Assembly: GCA_903873585.1 (NCBI GenBank)
Contig: CAIQOV010000009.1
Span: forward strand, 1-64,000
Direction of reading: 5' to 3'
Length of the DNA stretch: 64,000 nt
Source of the DNA: an uncultured Rhodobacterales bacterium
GTDB taxonomy: Bacteria > Pseudomonadota > Alphaproteobacteria > Rhodobacterales > Rhodobacteraceae
The position numbers and the translations under genes were made by a program. The notes beneath the pieces are model-generated. The model ran no database searches and was not told the origin of the DNA. It was given only the letters and a program-made list of their open reading frames with translations. This document shows positions 1-8,297 of the stretch, piece after piece. Positions within the stretch are counted from its first letter, which is position 1. Each line of letters opens with the position of its first letter.

Positions 1-759
1 CAGGTCCACAGCGCGCTTCACAAGGGCGGCGTTTGACGGCGCCAAGCGGTCGCGATCTAGGCGCACGTTATCTTCCATCCCCGTACGGGTATGACCGCCC
101 TTGGCGATGGCCCATTCGTTGATGGTCAATTGCGCAGGGCCAATGCCTGCCGCACACCACAGCGCCGTGGGGGCAAGGCGGTTCAGGGTTTCGATGTAAA
201 AGTCAAAAATCCGCTCATCCGCTGGCATGGCATTTTTCACGCCCATGACGAACTGCACATAAAGCGGGTTCGCCAAGCGCCCATCCCGCGCCATGGATGC
301 AGCTTGCACGATATGCGACAGGTCGAAGCATTCGATTTCAGGCTTCACGTTGTATTTCAGCATTTCTGCCGCCAGCCAATCGACCAAATCCGGCGGGTTT
401 TCGTAAACGCGGGTAGGGAAGTTGTTTGACCCGACCGACAGGCTGGCCATATCGGGGCGCAGGGGCAGCATCCCACCCCGCGCCGCGCCAGCGCCTGACC
501 GCCCGCCCGTGGACAGTTGAATGATCATACCGGGGCAATGGGTCTTTAACCCCTCAACCAAGCGCGCAAAGCGGTCGGGGTCTGATGTCGGCTTGCCCTC
601 GTCATCGCGCACATGGCAATGGGCGATACTCGCCCCCGCTTCAAACGCCGCTTGGGTGCTTTCGATCTGCTCGGCAATCGTGATCGGCACGGCGGGGTTG
701 TTGGCTTTGGTGGGCAGCGACCCTGTGATCGCCACGCAAAGGATGCAGGGCTTTGTCAT
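1..759 (-). CDS. BKACE-family beta-keto acid cleavage enzyme (DUF849), partial
   Basis: The gene runs off the left edge; 253 codons are present from an ATG at 759. The family condenses a beta-keto acid with acetyl-CoA to give acetoacetate and a new CoA ester, using a zinc ion. Visible family residues are the zinc pair H47-C-H49 and the late motif RTGMEDN with R225, E229 and D230, spaced as in the characterised 3-keto-5-aminohexanoate cleavage enzyme. The start overlaps the dioxygenase stop (ATGA), so it is the last visible gene of the operon. Inference: the substrate is 3-oxoadipate, the product of the preceding enzymes, which would yield succinyl-CoA and acetoacetate. The family call is firm; the substrate is a guess from context. 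Confidence 0.9.
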   Translation of the reverse strand, partial: MTKPCILCVAITGSLPTKANNPAVPITIAEQIESTQAAFEAGASIAHCHVRDDEGKPTSDPDRFARLVEGLKTHCPGMIIQLSTGGRSGAGAARGGMLPLRPDMASLSVGSNNFPTRVYENPPDLVDWLAAEMLKYNVKPEIECFDLSHIVQAASMARDGRLANPLYVQFVMGVKNAMPADERIFDFYIETLNRLAPTALWCAAGIGPAQLTINEWAIAKGGHTRTGMEDNVRLDRDRLAPSNAALVKRAVDL

Positions 760-1628
760 GCTTTGGCCGCCAGAACGAAATCATGTTCAACCAAATGGAA
801 TGGCCCGTCCATCCCCTCGGCCGCGATGCGGGCGGGGTCGGTGATCAGGTCAAACTTCGCCAGCAGGCTTTGTTTGACACCAAACACCGCATCGGAATGG
901 ATATAGGGATCATCAGGGTCGAAGATATGGGTGACAAGCGTGTCAAACCCTTGGGCTTCCAAGATATAATGCAAATGCGCGGGGCGGAACGGGTGGCGGC
1001 CCAAAGCCCCTAGCAGCTTGCCCACAGGGCCATCATCGGGGATGGGATAGAACTTGGGCTTCACCCCCTTGAACCAATAGCGCCCATCACCGCCCGTGCG
1101 AAACACCCCGCGCAGGTTGAACTCGGGCTGGATGCCCTTTTGCTGGACATCGTAAAAGCCTTCGTCATTGGCTTGCCAGACATCAATCTTGGCTTGGGGG
1201 ATCGGGTTGCCCGACGTGTCAACAATACGCCCGCGCACCAGCATCGGTTCGCCCTTGGCATCAAGGCAGATATTCGCCCCCATGGGAAGTTCGGGGGCAT
1301 CGGCCAGATGGAACGGCCCCAAGACCGTGGATTCCGAAGCGCCCGAAGGTTTGCGGTTGTTGATCGCATCGACCAGCATCGACACGCCCATGATATCGGA
1401 AAACAGGATATATTCCTGCCGCCAATCGCTGCACATCTGGCCTGTGGCGGTGAGAAACTGCAACGCGGTCATCCATTCTTCGGTGGTCGGTTCAATCTCT
1501 TTGACCGCCGCATGGATGTGGCGCGTTAGCACCGCCATCACCTGTTTAAGCCGTTCCGATTTGGCGGCGGCGTTGCGGGCAATGACAACTTCGGCGCTGT
1601 CGCTTTCGGTGAAATATCCCGGTTCCAT
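756..1628 (-). CDS. Intradiol ring-cleavage dioxygenase, probably hydroxyquinol 1,2-dioxygenase
   Basis: A 290-residue protein with an N-terminal dioxygenase helical domain (about 20-95) and an intradiol catalytic domain. Expected non-haem Fe(III) ligands are visible: Y159 in GFYDVQ, Y194 in KFYPIPDDGP, and H218 and H220 in RPAHLHYI. The family opens catechol-type rings between the hydroxyls; hydroxyquinol would give maleylacetate. Hydroxyquinol rather than catechol is preferred because the operon also encodes a maleylacetate reductase and has no muconate cycloisomerase. It starts one base after the monooxygenase stop. Catechol 1,2-dioxygenase activity is the main alternative. Confidence 0.87.
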   Translation of the reverse strand: MEPGYFTESDSAEVVIARNAAAKSERLKQVMAVLTRHIHAAVKEIEPTTEEWMTALQFLTATGQMCSDWRQEYILFSDIMGVSMLVDAINNRKPSGASESTVLGPFHLADAPELPMGANICLDAKGEPMLVRGRIVDTSGNPIPQAKIDVWQANDEGFYDVQQKGIQPEFNLRGVFRTGGDGRYWFKGVKPKFYPIPDDGPVGKLLGALGRHPFRPAHLHYILEAQGFDTLVTHIFDPDDPYIHSDAVFGVKQSLLAKFDLITDPARIAAEGMDGPFHLVEHDFVLAAKA

Positions 1629-1629
1629 C

Positions 1630-3384
1630 TTAGCGCCCCAAGATTGATTTAAGCACGCGCTTCAGGTCGGCTAGGGGGTTATCCGTCAGGCTATCAGCGC
1701 GCCAAGCAACATGGTGGTCAGGGCGCACCAGCACGCAGCCCGCGTCTGACACTTCACGCGCGCGGGCCCAATCGCCGGTGTGATCCAGCAGGGCACGGCG
1801 CGGGCCGATCAGGCGCGTGTCGATCACAAGCCCCAGTTCCGCGCCAAGGCTGCGGGCGGCTTCAACCCATACTTCGCCACCGATGCCGGTGAACAGGGCA
1901 AAGCGACCATGGCCGCACAAATCAAGGGTGGAATGCTTTTTGCCCGAAGCGTCAAAGATCCACACATGGGGCAAGCGCGCGCCGGGCCATGTGGTGGGTT
2001 GGTAGTGCAACACCGCATCCAGTTCAAACGCGGGTTCCATCTGGCCATCGGTCACCACAGCGGTGCTGCGGTAGCGTTGGTTCATTTCGATCCCGTGGGC
2101 GTCGAATTCGTATTTCTTGAAAGCAATCGCCTCACGCAGGGCGGCGCGCTGCGCCTCACCCGCGGGGGTCGCATCGGCGCGGGCTTCCATATTGGCGCGG
2201 ATTTTGTCGTGATCGGTGCCGCCTGTCATGCCAAGGGCTTGGAAGATCGGGCCAAACTCGCCGATGGATTGGTTGGCACGGGTGACAATCTGGCGCGCAA
2301 TCGGCGCACGTTCGGTGGAATAGCTTTCCAGCAAAGCGGGTGCCGCCTGCCCCTTAACCACCATCGCCAGCTTCCAAGCCAAGTTGAACCCATCTTGGAT
2401 CGAGGTGTTCGACCCCAGCCCGTTTGACGGCGGATGGCGGTGTGCTGCATCGCCCATGATGAAGACACGGTTGTTTTGCATATGGGTGGCGAACATATTG
2501 TTCACCGTCCATGTATTGGCAGAGATCAGATCAATTTCCAGATCAGGGTCGCCCACCAACTGGCGCGCCACTTGGGTTGCCAAAGCCGCATCGACCACAG
2601 GTGCAGGCTGGGTGATGTCATAGCCCCAAACGATCAGCCATTCGTTCCACGGCCGCACCATCCGCACCAGCCCCATGCCGATGCCGCCCACATCTGCACC
2701 GGGCTGCATCACCCAATACAGAACCGACGGGCGGTGGGCGACATACTTTGACAGATCGGCGCGAAACAGAATGTTCATCGACCCGCCAACACCCATCTTG
2801 CCGTCGAACGGCAGGCCAGCGTGTTCCGCCACCAGCGAATTGCCCCCATCCGCCCCGACCAGATACTTCGAGCGGACGGTGAAATCCTTGCCCGTCAGCT
2901 TGTCGCGGCAAGTGGTCGTCACTCCGCTGTCGTCTTGCACGTGGTGCAGATATTCCACGCTCATCCGGCTTTGGCTGCCGCGCTGGCAGGCGGTTTTGAA
3001 CAAGAGCGGCTCCATAAAGGTTTGCGGCAGGTCGTTCATTTCGCAAGGCGAGGACAGCAGGTGTTCGGCCTTAGACATGGGATGTGTGCCCCATGAATTC
3101 ATCCGGCCAATCTCTTCGCCCGCAAGGCTGACGCAAAAGATGTTCTCGCCCATCTTTTCTTGCGGGGTGGCAAACAGATAGGCTTCGTCTTCCACCTCGT
3201 GGCCCAGATCGCGCAGCACCTCCATGCAGCGTTGGTTGGTGATATGGGCGCGCGGCGTGTTGGCCAGCCAGCGGTAGCGGTTGATCACCAAGTTTTCCAC
3301 GCCGTAACTGGCCAAAAGAGCCGCCGTGGCAGAGCCTGCGGGGCCGGTGCCGATGATAAGAACCTCGGTGGTGATGTCAGCCAT
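1630..3384 (-). CDS. FAD-dependent aromatic hydroxylase (PheA/TfdB family)
   Basis: A 584-residue flavoprotein monooxygenase. The Rossmann motif GTGPAG lies at about 11-16, an LVGADGGNS motif mid-protein, and the GD motif VFIMGDAAHRHPPSNG binds the ribityl chain; the C-terminus fits the thioredoxin-like domain of phenol hydroxylases. The family uses NAD(P)H and O2 to hydroxylate phenols. With a hydroxyquinol-type dioxygenase next door, a resorcinol-like substrate is inferred. The ATG at 3384 is chosen over an in-frame start 62 codons upstream because AGAGG precedes it and the fold begins immediately. It overlaps the reductase stop by 8 bases, indicating translational coupling. Confidence 0.88.
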   Translation of the reverse strand: MADITTEVLIIGTGPAGSATAALLASYGVENLVINRYRWLANTPRAHITNQRCMEVLRDLGHEVEDEAYLFATPQEKMGENIFCVSLAGEEIGRMNSWGTHPMSKAEHLLSSPCEMNDLPQTFMEPLLFKTACQRGSQSRMSVEYLHHVQDDSGVTTTCRDKLTGKDFTVRSKYLVGADGGNSLVAEHAGLPFDGKMGVGGSMNILFRADLSKYVAHRPSVLYWVMQPGADVGGIGMGLVRMVRPWNEWLIVWGYDITQPAPVVDAALATQVARQLVGDPDLEIDLISANTWTVNNMFATHMQNNRVFIMGDAAHRHPPSNGLGSNTSIQDGFNLAWKLAMVVKGQAAPALLESYSTERAPIARQIVTRANQSIGEFGPIFQALGMTGGTDHDKIRANMEARADATPAGEAQRAALREAIAFKKYEFDAHGIEMNQRYRSTAVVTDGQMEPAFELDAVLHYQPTTWPGARLPHVWIFDASGKKHSTLDLCGHGRFALFTGIGGEVWVEAARSLGAELGLVIDTRLIGPRRALLDHTGDWARAREVSDAGCVLVRPDHHVAWRADSLTDNPLADLKRVLKSILGR

Positions 3385-4462
3385 GATAACCTCTGGGTTT
3401 TGGGGGATAGCCCTCCCATGCGGCCTGTAACAGGGCGCGCAGGGCGGGCTTTTCCAAGGGGCTTGGGTTGGGATAGGGCGATTGCGTCGCAAGGTCTGCG
3501 GCGCGGTCAAGATCGGCTTCTGCCAGCCCAAGATCGCGCAGCGATTGCGGGGCGTGTAAGCTTTGGGCAAGGGTGTAAAGGCCCTGCCCTGCCGTTTCGG
3601 CCTTTAGGATAGCGGCCAAGGGGGCCAGAAGATCGGGCACAGCCGCCTCGTTATAGGCCACGGCATGGGGCAAGATGACGGCGTGGGTTTGCGCATGAGG
3701 CAGCCCAAAACTGCCGCCCAAAGTGTGGCACAGCTTGTGGTGCAAGCCCATGCCAACTTGGCCCAGAACAAGGCCGCAGAGGAATCCGCCATACTGGCAA
3801 TCCGCACGGGCTTCCAGATTGTTCAGGTTTTCCAGAACCTTGGGCAAAGCGGTGATCAACGCCTGCGCGCCTTGCAGCGCAAGGGTGCTGGTTAGGGGGT
3901 TGCGGTCGGGGGCGTAAAGCGCCTCGACCGCGTGGGCCAGCGCGTTCAGCGCCGAGGTGACGGTGATAGCGGCTGGCAGGGTGGCAATCAGGCGCGGGTC
4001 ATAGATGACAACCTGAGGTTGCAGGCGCGCATCGGTCATCGTGGTTTTGCGCCCCGCTTCGGTTTGGCCCAAAATGCCGGTCACTTCGGACCCCGAATGG
4101 GTGGTGGGCACGGCGATATGGGGCAAGTGGGTGTGCAGGGCCAACGCCTTGCCTAGGCCGGTGACAGACCCACCGCCTAGGGAAATCAACGCGTCGGCCT
4201 TTGCGGCCAGCACATGCGGCAAGGCGTGATGCGTCACCTCGACCGGTGTGTGCATTTGCGCCACGGGCAGAACGGCCACCACGCTAGGGCCGATCTGTGC
4301 GGCCATGTCGTGCGCTTGCTCAGCATGGCCGGGGGTGGCCAAAAGCACGGCACGGGTCAGCGACATTTGCTGCAAAGCCGCCGCTATCGCGGGTGCCGCC
4401 GCTTGCCCAAACTGTGCGCGCAGGGCGGATAGGCGCAGGGCAAAGGTTTGAATTTGGGTCAT
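3377..4462 (-). CDS. Maleylacetate reductase (iron-containing alcohol dehydrogenase family)
   Basis: A 361-residue protein of the Fe-ADH/maleylacetate reductase family, which reduces maleylacetate to 3-oxoadipate with NAD(P)H. Visible motifs are SLGGGSVTGLGKA (nucleotide binding), THSGSEVTGILG, and a histidine-rich segment HHKLCHTLGGSFGLPHAQTH. First gene of the operon, facing away from a LysR regulator. The ATG at 4462 is preferred to a GTG four codons upstream because GGAGG lies 5 bases before it and would fall inside the longer reading. Together with the next two genes it makes a complete route from a hydroxylated phenol to 3-oxoadipate. A different Fe-ADH substrate is possible but less likely here. 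Confidence 0.87.
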   Translation of the reverse strand: MTQIQTFALRLSALRAQFGQAAAPAIAAALQQMSLTRAVLLATPGHAEQAHDMAAQIGPSVVAVLPVAQMHTPVEVTHHALPHVLAAKADALISLGGGSVTGLGKALALHTHLPHIAVPTTHSGSEVTGILGQTEAGRKTTMTDARLQPQVVIYDPRLIATLPAAITVTSALNALAHAVEALYAPDRNPLTSTLALQGAQALITALPKVLENLNNLEARADCQYGGFLCGLVLGQVGMGLHHKLCHTLGGSFGLPHAQTHAVILPHAVAYNEAAVPDLLAPLAAILKAETAGQGLYTLAQSLHAPQSLRDLGLAEADLDRAADLATQSPYPNPSPLEKPALRALLQAAWEGYPPKPRGYHG

Positions 4463-4540
4463 CGCAGCCTCCACCCTCAGGCTAGCGGATAGAAATTTGA
4501 AACTTGATCGGATTATGCCGAGGCTTTATATCATTTTGGT

Positions 4541-5491
4541 ATGAAGATGGATCCAAGACAGCTCGAAATCCTCGCCGCCATCGTGCAAGCGGGTGGTTTG
4601 ACCGAAGGCGCAGCCCTTTTGGGCAAGTCGCAGCCTGCCCTGTCACGATCCGTTGCCGCACTTGAGGCGCGCTTGGGGGCTGCGCTGTTTGTGGCGGGTC
4701 GCCGCCCTTTGCAGCCAACCGAGCTGGGTGCGCGCTTGGCCGAGGAAGGGGCGCGCATTCTGCAAGCATCCCAAGCGGCGGGCCAAGCGGTGCAAAGCTT
4801 TCGGCTGGGCAAAGCGGGGGCGGTGCGCGTGGCGGGGACGCCGGTGTTTATGGATGGGGTGATTGTGGCGATGATCGCGGGGTTTCAGGCGCAAAACCCC
4901 GATGTGCGGCTGGAGCAAAGCTATGGCTATGCGCCCGATCTGGCGGCGCTTGTGCAAAGCGGGGCGCTGGATCTGGCGATTTGCCCGCTGCGGCCCGATG
5001 ATCTGCCCGAAGGCCTGGCCTTTGACACGCTATTGCCCGGCCGCAACGTAATTGCCGCACGCGAGGGGCATCCTTTGCTGCACGGCCATGCCATGACGGC
5101 GGCAGACTTGCTGCGCTTTCCGTGGATCGCCCCACCAGCGAACAGCCCGCTTTATGCCGATTTGCAGCGGGTGCTGTCGACGATCAGTTCTGAGCAAATC
5201 CGCATCAGCTATTCGGGCGGCAGTCTTTCTGCGGTGATGGGGATGCTGGCGGGGTCAGACAGTTTGACGGTGCTGCCCTATTCGGTGCTGTTCGCGCTGC
5301 GCCGCCAATACCACGTGGCGGCGCTGTCGATTCGCATCGAACACCCTGACCGCAAACTGGGGCTGCTGTACCGCAATGCTGCGGGCCTTAGCCCCGCCGC
5401 TCGGCGGTTGCGCAGCTTTTTGACAGGGCAGTTTGAAACCTTGGCCGCAACGATCCAGCACCACGAGCGGCAGTCTTTGTGGCGCAGATAA
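4541..5491 (+). CDS. LysR-family transcriptional regulator of the adjacent catabolic operon
   Basis: A 316-residue LTTR. The winged helix-turn-helix covers about residues 5-63, with a recognition region containing GKSQPALSRSVAALEARLG, followed by a periplasmic-binding-protein-like effector domain. Divergent from the maleylacetate reductase across about 78 bases, the classic layout for an LTTR controlling its target operon through a shared promoter. The effector is probably a pathway aromatic or its ring-cleavage product (inference). No strong Shine-Dalgarno separates the ATG at 4541 from the ATG at 4547. I found no convincing T-N11-A operator in the gap. Confidence 0.9.
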   Translation: MKMDPRQLEILAAIVQAGGLTEGAALLGKSQPALSRSVAALEARLGAALFVAGRRPLQPTELGARLAEEGARILQASQAAGQAVQSFRLGKAGAVRVAGTPVFMDGVIVAMIAGFQAQNPDVRLEQSYGYAPDLAALVQSGALDLAICPLRPDDLPEGLAFDTLLPGRNVIAAREGHPLLHGHAMTAADLLRFPWIAPPANSPLYADLQRVLSTISSEQIRISYSGGSLSAVMGMLAGSDSLTVLPYSVLFALRRQYHVAALSIRIEHPDRKLGLLYRNAAGLSPAARRLRSFLTGQFETLAATIQHHERQSLWRR

Positions 5492-5498
5492 GGGCCAC

Positions 5499-6572
5499 TT
5501 AAGCGGCGCGCACCTGATGCGTCAGCGCCACAGCCGTCACGGAGTGTTTGGCAAAGGGAAAGCCGGTGTCATAGCCCACATCGTCCAAATAGGGGCGCCC
5601 AAAGAACGGCGTTTTGATATAGCCCTCTGCCGCCTGCGACAACTCTGCCGCGAAGGCAGCGGTTTGGTGGGTTTGGTCGTTCAATTCATCCAGATCAAGG
5701 CGCATCTGGTGCAAGATCTTGGCGCGATAATCGCCCCGCGCCGCATTGGAAATGGCGCTTAAACGGGCAGATTGATCTTGCAAACAGCTTGCCAATTGGG
5801 TTGTCGCGGCGGCAAGGTCAATCTGGGTGAAGGCAGCAAAGCCTGACAGGTCGGTCAACCCGCCCCCGCGCTGTAGCTTTTGGGCCAATAGATCAATGGC
5901 CCATTCCACCTCGGCATAAGCAAAGGGAAAGGTGGTTTGGGTTGGCGCGGGACTAACGGGATTTCGCGCAAGGGCGGTGATGCGCTCAACCAAGGCGGCG
6001 ATGAACTGCGATTGAATGATTTGCGCATTGGTGCGGGCGTGCCAAAGGCTTTCCGCCTCGGCCCGTGCGGCGGCGGCTTGGGCTTGGGCGGTTTGCAGCA
6101 CATGGGCCAAGGCTTGGGCCAAACCGGCCAAAGTGACCGCTTGCACCGCCAAGAAAGGCCACGACCCTAGGTGCACAAAGGTCAATCCGTGGACCGCAAG
6201 ATCAGGCAACAGGGCCAAGCCGGCAAAGGCCAAAACGGCGGGGCCGCTGCATAGGGCTAGGGTCAGCGCCATCGCGGTCGCTATGTAAATCGGGCTTACC
6301 CCTAGCCATGGGGTTGATTGCAGCAATCCGACCACAACCGAAACCATACCGCCAAAAGCCAAAGCCACCAGCACAGAACCCAAAGGTGCAAGGCTGCGGC
6401 GCATCGCCACAAAGCTCGCCAAACCCGCCAAGACCAAACCCAAGGCCAAGGGCGCCACAAGATCGGTGTGGGTGAAGAAAGCCAAGCCCCAGATCAGCGG
6501 CAGGTGCAGCCATAGCACCCCAACCAGATACCGCGCCGCTTTCTGGCGCAAAGTTTCTAACGTCAGGCCCAT
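5499..6572 (-). CDS. Multi-pass membrane protein with C-terminal helical domain, function unknown
   Basis: A 357-residue protein. Roughly the first 180 residues hold five or six hydrophobic segments (for example VGVLWLHLPLIWGLAFF), followed by a long Ala/Gln/Glu-rich helical region that may form a coiled coil, and a C-terminal tail with GRPYLDDVGYDTG. The membrane part resembles the N-terminal sensor region of some alphaproteobacterial chemoreceptors, but no methyl-accepting signalling hairpin follows. Start at 6572 chosen for AGGGGG six bases upstream; a longer reading adds 32 Cys-rich residues with no ribosome site. The stop lies a few bases from the convergent LysR stop. Function not recognised. 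Confidence 0.7.
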   Translation of the reverse strand: MGLTLETLRQKAARYLVGVLWLHLPLIWGLAFFTHTDLVAPLALGLVLAGLASFVAMRRSLAPLGSVLVALAFGGMVSVVVGLLQSTPWLGVSPIYIATAMALTLALCSGPAVLAFAGLALLPDLAVHGLTFVHLGSWPFLAVQAVTLAGLAQALAHVLQTAQAQAAAARAEAESLWHARTNAQIIQSQFIAALVERITALARNPVSPAPTQTTFPFAYAEVEWAIDLLAQKLQRGGGLTDLSGFAAFTQIDLAAATTQLASCLQDQSARLSAISNAARGDYRAKILHQMRLDLDELNDQTHQTAAFAAELSQAAEGYIKTPFFGRPYLDDVGYDTGFPFAKHSVTAVALTHQVRAA

Positions 6573-6738
6573 ACCGTGCCCCCTGATACAGGAACACGCT
6601 GCCAACGTTGCGGGGTGGCAGGCGCAAGGCCAAGAAAACTGGGGCGAGTCGGACTGTTCATGGACCAAGTTTGGGCGAAAAATCTTAACCCAAGCCTAAC
6701 GCACCCCAAAAATCTGGCAAAATCCGAAATTTTGCGCC

Positions 6739-7239
6739 CTAAACCTTACTGCGCAACCGGCGCACCAAGGCTGCATCCACCGCCGGTGTTACAAATTTCG
6801 AAACATCCCCGCCCAAACGGCAAATCTCTTTGACCAGCTTTGACGCAATCGCCTGACGCCGCGCATCAGCCATCAAGAATACCGTCTCTATCGACGAATC
6901 CAAGGCGCGGTTCATGCCAACCATTTGGAATTCATATTCAAAATCCGCAACAGCCCGCAATCCGCGAATGATGATTCCCGCCCCCACATCGCGCGCGCAA
7001 TCAATCAGCAGGTTTTCAAACGGATGCACCACAATCTCGCCGCCCACGCGCGCCGCAATTTCGCGGCATTCTTCTTCGACCATGAACACCCGCTCTTCCA
7101 GCGCAAACAGCGGCGCTTTGTCGCGGTTGATGGCAACCCCAATCACCAAACGGTCAACCATCGCCATAGCGCGTTGGATGATGTCGATATGGCCCAAGGT
7201 GATCGGGTCAAACGTGCCGGGGTATAGGCCGATGCGCAT
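6739..7239 (-). CDS. coaD: Phosphopantetheine adenylyltransferase
   Basis: A 166-residue cytosolic enzyme, the usual length for CoaD, which transfers AMP from ATP to 4'-phosphopantetheine in the penultimate step of CoA synthesis. The N-terminus has the nucleotidyltransferase signature GTFDPITLGH, with the (T/H)xGH motif at 14-17, and a C-terminal IASKLVKEI segment matching the family's second motif. It is flanked by unrelated genes and appears monocistronic. Confidence 0.96.
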   Translation of the reverse strand: MRIGLYPGTFDPITLGHIDIIQRAMAMVDRLVIGVAINRDKAPLFALEERVFMVEEECREIAARVGGEIVVHPFENLLIDCARDVGAGIIIRGLRAVADFEYEFQMVGMNRALDSSIETVFLMADARRQAIASKLVKEICRLGGDVSKFVTPAVDAALVRRLRSKV

Positions 7240-7313
7240 GGGATGCTCCGCAAAATGATGCGCTTAAGCAACATGACCGTGGCATGGGGCGCAAGAGGAA
7301 AAGGCACAGTTGG

Positions 7314-8198
7314 TTAAGCGGCCTCAAGGCGCAACATCTCGGCGCGCACCTCTAGGTTCAGCAAAGCGGCAAACCGGTTAAGCCGATCAACCCGCCCGTC
7401 ATCGGCATGGCGGATCAGCCAAAAGCTGCGCTGCAGGCGGATTTGGTCGGGAATAACGCGCACCAATTCGGGGGCGGCGGGCAAAGCAAAATCATGCACC
7501 ACGCCCAAACCCGCGCCGTGGCGCAGGAAGTTCAATTGCACCGAGACAGAGTTTGACGCCAAAGGCGGCGGTTTCACCCCGATCTCGGCCAGATAATCCA
7601 GCTCTTTGTCAAAGATCATGTCGGGAATATAGCCCACAAAGCGGTGCGCTTGCAGGTCTTGCGGGCCATGGATCGGCGGGTGTGCGGCCAGATAAGCCTG
7701 TGAGGCCGCCAGATGCAGGCGATAATCTGTCAGCTTTTGCACGGTCAACCGCCCCGCCGTGGGGCGCGATACGGCGATGGCCATATCCGCCTCGCGCTTG
7801 GAAAGGTTGAACACGCGCGGCAGGGCGACCACTTGCACCTCTAGCCCGGGGTTGGCATCGCAGATGCGGGCCAGAACTTGGGGCAGCAAATAGTTGGCAC
7901 AGCCATCAGGCGCACCGATGCGGATTTGGCCTGTCAGACCCTCGGGGCCGCTTAACGCCTCGGCCGCGCCCTCCATCGCAGCTTCGGCGCGTTCGGCGTG
8001 GGTTAACAGGCGCGCGCCTTCGTCGGTTAGGGCATAGCCTTGCGGGCCTTTGGCAAACAGGCGCGCGCCTATCGCATCTTCCAGCCGCGCAATGCGACGA
8101 CCCACGGTGGCGGGATCAATCTTTAAGGTGCGCCCTGCGGCGGATAGGCTTTCTTGCCGCGCTACGGCCAGAAAGATGCGCAAATCGTCCCAATCCAT
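7314..8198 (-). CDS. LysR-family transcriptional regulator divergent from mmsA
   Basis: A 294-residue LTTR starting MDWDDLRIFL, a form common in alphaproteobacterial LTTRs. The helix-turn-helix lies in about residues 1-60 (SLSAAGRTLKIDPATVGRRI), followed by the effector-binding domain. The ATG at 8198 is supported by AGGAG six bases upstream; a longer in-frame reading runs 67 codons into the mmsA promoter region and is unlikely. It faces mmsA across 99 bases, so regulation of methylmalonate-semialdehyde oxidation is plausible but unproven. A 16-base dyad covers its own ribosome-binding region, suggesting autoregulation. Confidence 0.92.
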   Translation of the reverse strand: MDWDDLRIFLAVARQESLSAAGRTLKIDPATVGRRIARLEDAIGARLFAKGPQGYALTDEGARLLTHAERAEAAMEGAAEALSGPEGLTGQIRIGAPDGCANYLLPQVLARICDANPGLEVQVVALPRVFNLSKREADMAIAVSRPTAGRLTVQKLTDYRLHLAASQAYLAAHPPIHGPQDLQAHRFVGYIPDMIFDKELDYLAEIGVKPPPLASNSVSVQLNFLRHGAGLGVVHDFALPAAPELVRVIPDQIRLQRSFWLIRHADDGRVDRLNRFAALLNLEVRAEMLRLEAA

Positions 8199-8209
8199 CG
8201 CCCACTCCT

Positions 8210-8225
8210 TTTGCATTCCTGCAAA
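8210..8225. promoter_or_regulatory. Dyad in the LysR/mmsA divergent promoter, candidate LTTR operator
   Basis: TTTGCA and TGCAAA form a perfect inverted repeat around a 4-base spacer, just upstream of the LysR start and overlapping its Shine-Dalgarno. A related TGCAAGG lies about 30 bases further towards mmsA. LTTRs usually bind short dyads of this size in such gaps. Assignment to this regulator is inference. Confidence 0.4.
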
Positions 8226-8297
8226 GCCCCTTTGAAATCTTGCCCCTTTTATCCGCATTTGTGCAAGGCTATTGTGGTGCCAACCTAGGAGGATGCC

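Noticed and set aside
4463-4540. LysR T-N11-A operator in the catabolic divergent promoter
   Set aside because: Several weak candidates exist but none has a convincing dyad, so none is reported.
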